A stretch of DNA of 9,075 nucleotides, taken from the NCBI GenBank assembly GCA_943359555.1, contig CALRHW010000021.1:1-9075 (forward strand), in the 5' to 3' direction. Below the pieces are notes generated by a model. That model did no database searches. It was not told where the DNA came from and was given only the letters and a program-made list of their open reading frames with translations. Below, piece by piece: positions 6,401 to 9,075 of this stretch. A program made the position numbers and the translations under genes. This stretch comes from Parcubacteria group bacterium. GTDB lineage: Bacteria; Patescibacteriota; Minisyncoccia; Phycocordibacterales; CALRHW01. Each line of letters starts with the position of its first letter. The first letter of the stretch is position 1.

Positions 6401-6429
6401 TTGACAGGAATGTCCTGTGACCATATTAT
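6401..6429 (+). promoter_or_regulatory. Near-consensus promoter of the inserted cassette
   Basis: Consensus TTGACA (6401-6406), a 17-nt spacer and TATTAT (6424-6429). This is the best sigma-70 match in the window. Transcription would begin near 6436, giving a leader of about 75 nt before the ATG at 6511. Confidence 0.75.
6404..6418. promoter_or_regulatory. Candidate operator palindrome over the -35 and spacer
   Basis: ACAGGA (6404-6409) and TCCTGT (6413-6418) are perfect inverted repeats around ATG. The site covers the second half of the -35 and runs into the spacer, where a bound repressor would block RNA polymerase. Its core is unlike the ORF6N palindromes, so a different reader is implied. 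The palindrome could be chance at this length. Confidence 0.4.
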
Positions 6430-6446
6430 TTTATTTAGAAATATTA

Positions 6447-6510
6447 ATGTTTGCAAGGTGTACTTGTAGACACATGTGACTGTTCTTCGCCAATTCCTAG
6501 AAAGGAAAAA
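6447..6510 (+). promoter_or_regulatory. Structured leader with possible 10-codon peptide and hidden Shine-Dalgarno
   Basis: ATG at 6447 opens a 10-codon frame ending at TGA 6477-6479, with product MFARCTCRHM, rich in Cys, His and Arg. A 6-bp hairpin (6452-6468, loop GTGTA) lies within it. Just before the main gene, TTCCT (6494-6498) pairs perfectly with AGGAA (6503-6507), which would hide the Shine-Dalgarno-like AAAGGA at 6502-6506 near ATG 6511. The layout resembles translational attenuation, but neither the peptide nor a switching partner is demonstrated. Confidence 0.35.
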
Positions 6511-6915
6511 ATGAAAAGAAAAGATGATAATCGAAGCATTCTACATATAGACCCCACCACACTGAATAAGTTTTTGCGGGTTCTTCACAAAGCAGGTTTT
6601 TCCATCCATGACGCTTTATTGATTCTTCGTCTGAAAGGCAAGGGACTAAAACCACTTAGGGCTTTAAGGAACAAAACTCGCAAGATACCCGTTTCACCAA
6701 GTACATTTGATGTACCTGAAATCCACTCGTGTGAAGAGTTCGCAAGTTATTCAGATGTTTTGGGAGAGAAATACCCCTTACAGTTTTTATCTGGGGGTAT
6801 CAATAGAACATCTCCACATTCAAAAACTGGAAAGGGTCTGCTCGGGCTTCCGCTGGATGCTCCAACCCCAAAAAAGAAAATAGGTCCTCGTAAGAAAAGA
6901 CCACGGAAAGACTGA
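6511..6915 (+). CDS. Unrecognised basic protein in a cassette between rplB and rpsS
   Basis: I do not recognise this 134-residue protein. ATG 6511 is preferred over a longer TTG start at 6451 because it has AAAGGA upstream and lies downstream of a near-consensus promoter. Residues about 13-45 look helical (DPTTLNKFLRVLHKAG, then FSIHDALLILRLKG), possibly a two-helix or helix-turn-helix-like unit. The middle is Ser/Pro-rich and probably flexible, and the C-terminus ends in a strongly basic KKKIGPRKKRPRKD. No signal peptide or membrane segment is seen. A nucleic-acid or ribosome contact would suit the charge, but this is inference. It breaks the usual rplB-rpsS adjacency and has its own promoter and terminator, so location alone is weak evidence for a ribosomal role. 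It also differs from all the ribosomal genes here in having a Shine-Dalgarno and in stopping with TGA rather than TAA. It may be a recent insertion. Confidence 0.65.
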   Translation: MKRKDDNRSILHIDPTTLNKFLRVLHKAGFSIHDALLILRLKGKGLKPLRALRNKTRKIPVSPSTFDVPEIHSCEEFASYSDVLGEKYPLQFLSGGINRTSPHSKTGKGLLGLPLDAPTPKKKIGPRKKRPRKD

Positions 6916-6931
6916 ATTCTTTGATTAGAAC

Positions 6932-6968
6932 ACACCCCCTCGCTTTGTTAAGCTGGGGGTGTTTTTTT
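6932..6968 (+). terminator. Strong intrinsic terminator closing the inserted cassette
   Basis: ACACCCCC (6932-6939) pairs perfectly with GGGGGTGT (6955-6962), and an inner GCTT (6942-6945) pairs with AAGC (6950-6953) around TGTT. A T-run follows to 6968. It starts 17 nt after the cassette stop codon. Confidence 0.92.
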
Positions 6969-7017
6969 ATTTAAATTTCCAAACTCCGCGTTTATACATA
7001 TGACAGGATTCAAGCTG

Positions 7018-7046
7018 TTGACTATTAAAGCCCTTTTGGCTATTAT
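7018..7046 (+). promoter_or_regulatory. Predicted promoter for the rpsS-rplV-rpsC-rplP segment
   Basis: TTGACT (7018-7023), a 17-nt spacer and TATTAT (7041-7046), each hexamer one mismatch from consensus. Transcription would begin near 7053. It lies between a strong terminator and rpsS, where a new promoter is required if the terminator works. It shares TTGACTATT and the GCTA.TATG around the -10 with the tuf promoter. Confidence 0.75.
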
Positions 7047-7055
7047 GGTGCATAC

Positions 7056-7099
7056 GCAGCTTGGTGCTGTTTTTGTTTATACTTGTCTAGAGTATAAGC
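7056..7099 (+). promoter_or_regulatory. Two hairpins in the short rpsS leader
   Basis: The first is small: CAGC (7057-7060) pairs with GCTG (7066-7069), followed by T5GT3, giving a weak terminator-like shape. The second is GTTTATACT (7075-7083) with AGTATAAGC (7091-7099), a stem of about 9 bp including one G-T pair, loop TGTCTAG, ending 16 nt before the rpsS ATG. They may form an attenuator or an autogenous site, which is inference from shape and location. Confidence 0.45.
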
Positions 7100-7115
7100 C
7101 GACCAAAAATTTAAA

Positions 7116-7475
7116 ATGACACGATCACTTAAAAAAGGCCCGTACGTTTACGAAAAGCTTCTCAAAAAAATTGAGGGCAAAAAACCCCTAGAAACAGGGC
7201 CTATTAAGACATGGGCGCGAGACAGCCAAATAGCTCCTGAAATGATCGGCTTCACTTTTGGCGTACACAATGGCCGAGAACACATAGAAGTGCTCGTCAC
7301 AGAAGACATGGTGGGTCACAGACTCGGCGAATTTTCCCTTACTCGTAAGTTTATTAAACACGGAGGAAAGATGCAGAAAGACCTTGAAATTAAAAAGAAG
7401 GAAGGTGAAATCGCAGCAGCTCAATCTGCAAAAGCTTCAACTACTGCAGGAGCAGGTGCGGGCGCTAAAAAATAA
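7116..7475 (+). CDS. rpsS: 30S ribosomal protein S19 with Ala/Gly-rich C-terminal tail
   Basis: S19 binds 16S rRNA in the head with S13 and contacts the A-site finger. The core is unmistakable: TRSLKKGPYVYEKLLKK at 2-18, IKTWARDSQIAPEMIGFTFGVHNG at 30-53, and VGHRLGEFSLTRKF at 66-79. The protein has 119 residues against about 92 in E. coli. The surplus is a tail from about residue 86, first Lys/Glu-rich, then a low-complexity run of Ala, Gly, Ser and Thr ending in KK. No Shine-Dalgarno is seen; AAAAATTTAAA precedes the ATG. It is the first gene of the downstream S10 segment, and rplV begins 21 nt after its stop. Confidence 0.98.
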   Translation: MTRSLKKGPYVYEKLLKKIEGKKPLETGPIKTWARDSQIAPEMIGFTFGVHNGREHIEVLVTEDMVGHRLGEFSLTRKFIKHGGKMQKDLEIKKKEGEIAAAQSAKASTTAGAGAGAKK

Positions 7476-7496
7476 TCTCTCACCCATTAAACTTTT

Positions 7497-7943
7497 ATGA
7501 ACACTGCTACAGCACAACTAAACAACTACCGACAATCTCCTAGAAAGGTGCGTCTCGTAGCAAATCTAATAAGAGGAAAAAGCGTAGAGCAGGCGATTTT
7601 CGCTTTGCAATTTGCAGACAAAAAAGCAGCGCTTCCTATTGGCAAACTTTTACAATCAGCAATTTCAAACGCGAAAAATTTAAATATTGATACTGACACT
7701 TTGGTTATCCGCGAAATCAGCGTAAATGGTGGAAAAATACTATATCGCCAAATGCCCATGGCACGAGGACGCGCTTTTCCAATACGAAAACGAACAAGTA
7801 AAATCGTACTTGTGCTTGGAGAAAAATTGGTAAAAGGAAAATCTGCAAAAGCGGTTGTTGGAGCTAAATCAGACAAAACAGAAATATTAAAAGCAGAAAA
7901 AATCACCACTAAAAAAGTCGCTTCAGTAAAAAATACAAAATAA
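7497..7943 (+). CDS. rplV: 50S ribosomal protein L22 with basic C-terminal tail
   Basis: L22 spans the large subunit and its long beta-hairpin lines the exit tunnel near L4; changes there cause macrolide resistance in other bacteria. The core includes NNYRQSPRKVRLVANLIRGKSVEQA, split at about 9-33, AISNAKNLNID at 55-65, and the hairpin region from ISVNGGK through MPMARGRAFPIRKRTSKI at 74-103. The protein has 148 residues against about 110; residues from about 111 form a Lys/Ala/Val tail ending VKNTK. No Shine-Dalgarno is present. The rpsC start is one base after the stop, suggesting translational coupling. Confidence 0.98.
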   Translation: MNTATAQLNNYRQSPRKVRLVANLIRGKSVEQAIFALQFADKKAALPIGKLLQSAISNAKNLNIDTDTLVIREISVNGGKILYRQMPMARGRAFPIRKRTSKIVLVLGEKLVKGKSAKAVVGAKSDKTEILKAEKITTKKVASVKNTK

Positions 7944-7944
7944 C

Positions 7945-8616
7945 ATGTCACACAGAGTCCATCCATACGCACATAGACTAGGAATAATCAAAGATTGGAA
8001 ATCTCGCTGGTTTGGTGTTGGTGCTCAATACAAAAAGTACTTAAAAAGTGACATTACTATCAGAGAATATCTTGAGAAAAAACTCCGCGGAATGTATATG
8101 GCTGGTATTGAAATAGAGCGTGGACAAAAAACTCTTCGCATTATTATTGAGAGCTCACGCCCGGGCGCTATCATCGGCCGAAACGGAGAGGGAATGCTAA
8201 AACTCCGTGCAGACCTCCTTTCAATGCTAGAAAGAAAAGGCCTCCCCATAAAAGAGGAAATGAAAATTGATATCAAAGAAATACGATATCCAGAAGCAAA
8301 CGCAGCTATCGTTGGACAGATGGTTTCAGAAGGACTAGAAAAAAGAATGCCTTTTCGTCGCGTAATGAAACAAATGGTAGAAAAAGTGATGGCCAACAGA
8401 GAAGTGCTCGGCGTAAAAATAGAACTCTCTGGACGACTCGGTGGTGCAGAAATGTCACGTACAGAAAAACTTAAAAAAGGACGAGTGCCTTTGCAGACTC
8501 TTCGTGCTGACGTGGATTTTTGTAAATACGAAGCATATTTACCTTACGGAAAAATTGGAATTAAGACTTGGATTTACAAAGGTGACATTTTTGCTAAAGA
8601 CGTAAATAAAGCATAA
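7945..8616 (+). CDS. rpsC: 30S ribosomal protein S3
   Basis: S3 lies at the mRNA entry channel and contributes helicase activity. The 223-residue length is normal. The N-terminal SHRVHPYAHRLGIIKDWKSRWF matches the family QKVHP..RLG.. pattern. A type 2 KH domain has its GxxG loop as GRNG at 78-81 (SRPGAIIGRNGEGM). The basic helix EKRMPFRRVMKQMV at 132-145 corresponds to the part that contacts mRNA in E. coli S3. The C-terminal domain shows SGRLGGAEMSRTE and GRVPLQTLRADVDF. The ATG follows the rplV stop by one base and lacks a Shine-Dalgarno. rplP begins after a 21-nt AT-rich spacer. Confidence 0.99.
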   Translation: MSHRVHPYAHRLGIIKDWKSRWFGVGAQYKKYLKSDITIREYLEKKLRGMYMAGIEIERGQKTLRIIIESSRPGAIIGRNGEGMLKLRADLLSMLERKGLPIKEEMKIDIKEIRYPEANAAIVGQMVSEGLEKRMPFRRVMKQMVEKVMANREVLGVKIELSGRLGGAEMSRTEKLKKGRVPLQTLRADVDFCKYEAYLPYGKIGIKTWIYKGDIFAKDVNKA

Positions 8617-8637
8617 AAATAAATTTAAATTACCAAC

Positions 8638-9063
8638 ATGTTACTCCCTAAAAAAGTAAAATATCGCAAGTGGCACACCTTCCGTGAAAACCCAAAAAAA
8701 ATCGGTGTTGCAACTCGTGGCACAAAAATTTCTTTTGGTTCTTATGGACTAAAGGCGCTCACTTATGAACGCGTTCGTTCAAACCAGCTAGAAGCTGCTA
8801 GAAAAGCTCTCTCTCGCGCTCTCGGAAAAAACGGCAGAATCTGGATTCGCGTTTTCCCTGATATGCCATTTACTTCAAAACCAGCTGAAGTAAAGCTCGG
8901 AAAAGGAAAAGGAGATCCACAAGGTTACCAAGTACCCGTAAAGCCGGGACGAGTGATTTTTGAGGTGGACGGCGTAGATGAGGCAACGGCTCGCGAGGCG
9001 CTACGAAAGGCTGGCACAAAGCTCCCTTTGAAATCAAAGGTGATAACCCGAGAAATGGCTTAA
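8638..9063 (+). CDS. rplP: 50S ribosomal protein L16
   Basis: L16 helps position aminoacyl-tRNA near the peptidyl-transferase centre. At 141 residues it is about 5 longer than E. coli L16, the extra lying in the N-terminal loop (TFRENPKKIGVATRGTK). Family blocks are LLPKKVKYRKWH, ISFGSYGLKAL, AARKALSRALGKNGRIWIR, VFPDMPFTSKPAEVKLGKGKG at 72-92 and the C-terminal GTKLPLKSKVIT. The Arg that is hydroxylated in E. coli L16 (Arg81) is Lys86 here. No Shine-Dalgarno precedes the ATG. The window ends 12 nt after the stop, and the rpmC expected next is not visible. Confidence 0.98.
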   Translation: MLLPKKVKYRKWHTFRENPKKIGVATRGTKISFGSYGLKALTYERVRSNQLEAARKALSRALGKNGRIWIRVFPDMPFTSKPAEVKLGKGKGDPQGYQVPVKPGRVIFEVDGVDEATAREALRKAGTKLPLKSKVITREMA

Positions 9064-9075
9064 TTATTGACTTTA

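Noticed and set aside
6451..6510. Longer TTG start for the cassette gene
   Set aside because: The ATG at 6511 has a purine-rich Shine-Dalgarno-like sequence, and the N-terminal residues added from 6451 look unlike the rest of the protein.
6341..6970. Cassette as an insertion sequence or transposon
   Set aside because: No transposase, terminal inverted repeats or flanking target duplication could be found.
7526..7972. Long open frame on the minus strand opposite rplV
   Set aside because: It lies almost wholly antisense to a clear L22 gene and resembles no protein; its openness follows from the codon use of the sense gene.
1..9075. CRISPR arrays, tRNA or rRNA genes
   Set aside because: No regularly spaced direct repeats of the right size and no recognisable tRNA or rRNA sequence were seen.

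Overview
The window is AT-rich and carries the head of a ribosomal super-operon: tuf followed by the S10 cluster in canonical order (rpsJ, rplC, rplD, rplW, rplB, then rpsS, rplV, rpsC, rplP). It looks like a Candidate Phyla Radiation (Patescibacteria) genome, probably a Parcubacteria-type lineage. This placement is inferred from the wording of the ribosomal proteins (for example the S3 start MSHRVHPYAHRLG), Lys-rich tails on several of them, very short spacers, and start codons without Shine-Dalgarno sequences. It rests on recollection, not on a search. TGA acts as a stop and never occurs inside the ribosomal genes, so the genetic code is standard.

Region 1 (1-1844) is accessory. A gene cut by the window edge encodes a peptidoglycan-binding domain followed by a Cys/Pro-rich tail. 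Next comes a small PD-(D/E)xK nuclease-like protein that appears to lack its N-terminus. Convergent to it, overlapping by 4 nt, is an ORF6N (KilA-N type) DNA-binding protein.

Region 2 (1845-2101) is a divergent intergenic region. It holds a perfect 15+1+15 palindrome, a strong promoter for tuf (TTGACT, 16 nt, extended -10), and a leader with repeated GTGCGATT units. The palindrome's 15-bp core recurs, with two symmetric changes, inside the ORF6N gene exactly 300 bp away.

Region 3 (2102-6328) is tuf-rpsJ-rplC-rplD-rplW-rplB. Hairpins without a U-tract on the sense strand lie in the rpsJ/rplC and rplC/rplD spacers. A clear intrinsic terminator follows rplB, which is unusual because rplB and rpsS are normally co-transcribed.

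Region 4 (6341-6970) is a self-contained cassette inside the S10 operon. It has a near-consensus promoter with a palindrome across the -35, a leader with a possible 10-codon peptide and a hairpin hiding the only good Shine-Dalgarno seen here, an unrecognised basic 134-residue protein, and a strong terminator.

Region 5 (6971-9075) restarts the operon from its own promoter (TTGACT, 17 nt, TATTAT), which resembles the tuf promoter, and runs rpsS-rplV-rpsC-rplP. The last 12 bases hold no recognisable gene.

The ribosomal genes build the translation machinery: EF-Tu delivers aminoacyl-tRNA, L2, L3, L4, L16, L22 and L23 shape the peptidyl-transferase centre and exit tunnel, and S3, S10 and S19 form the small-subunit head. 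The best candidates for something undescribed are the cassette in Region 4 and the paired ORF6N palindromes.
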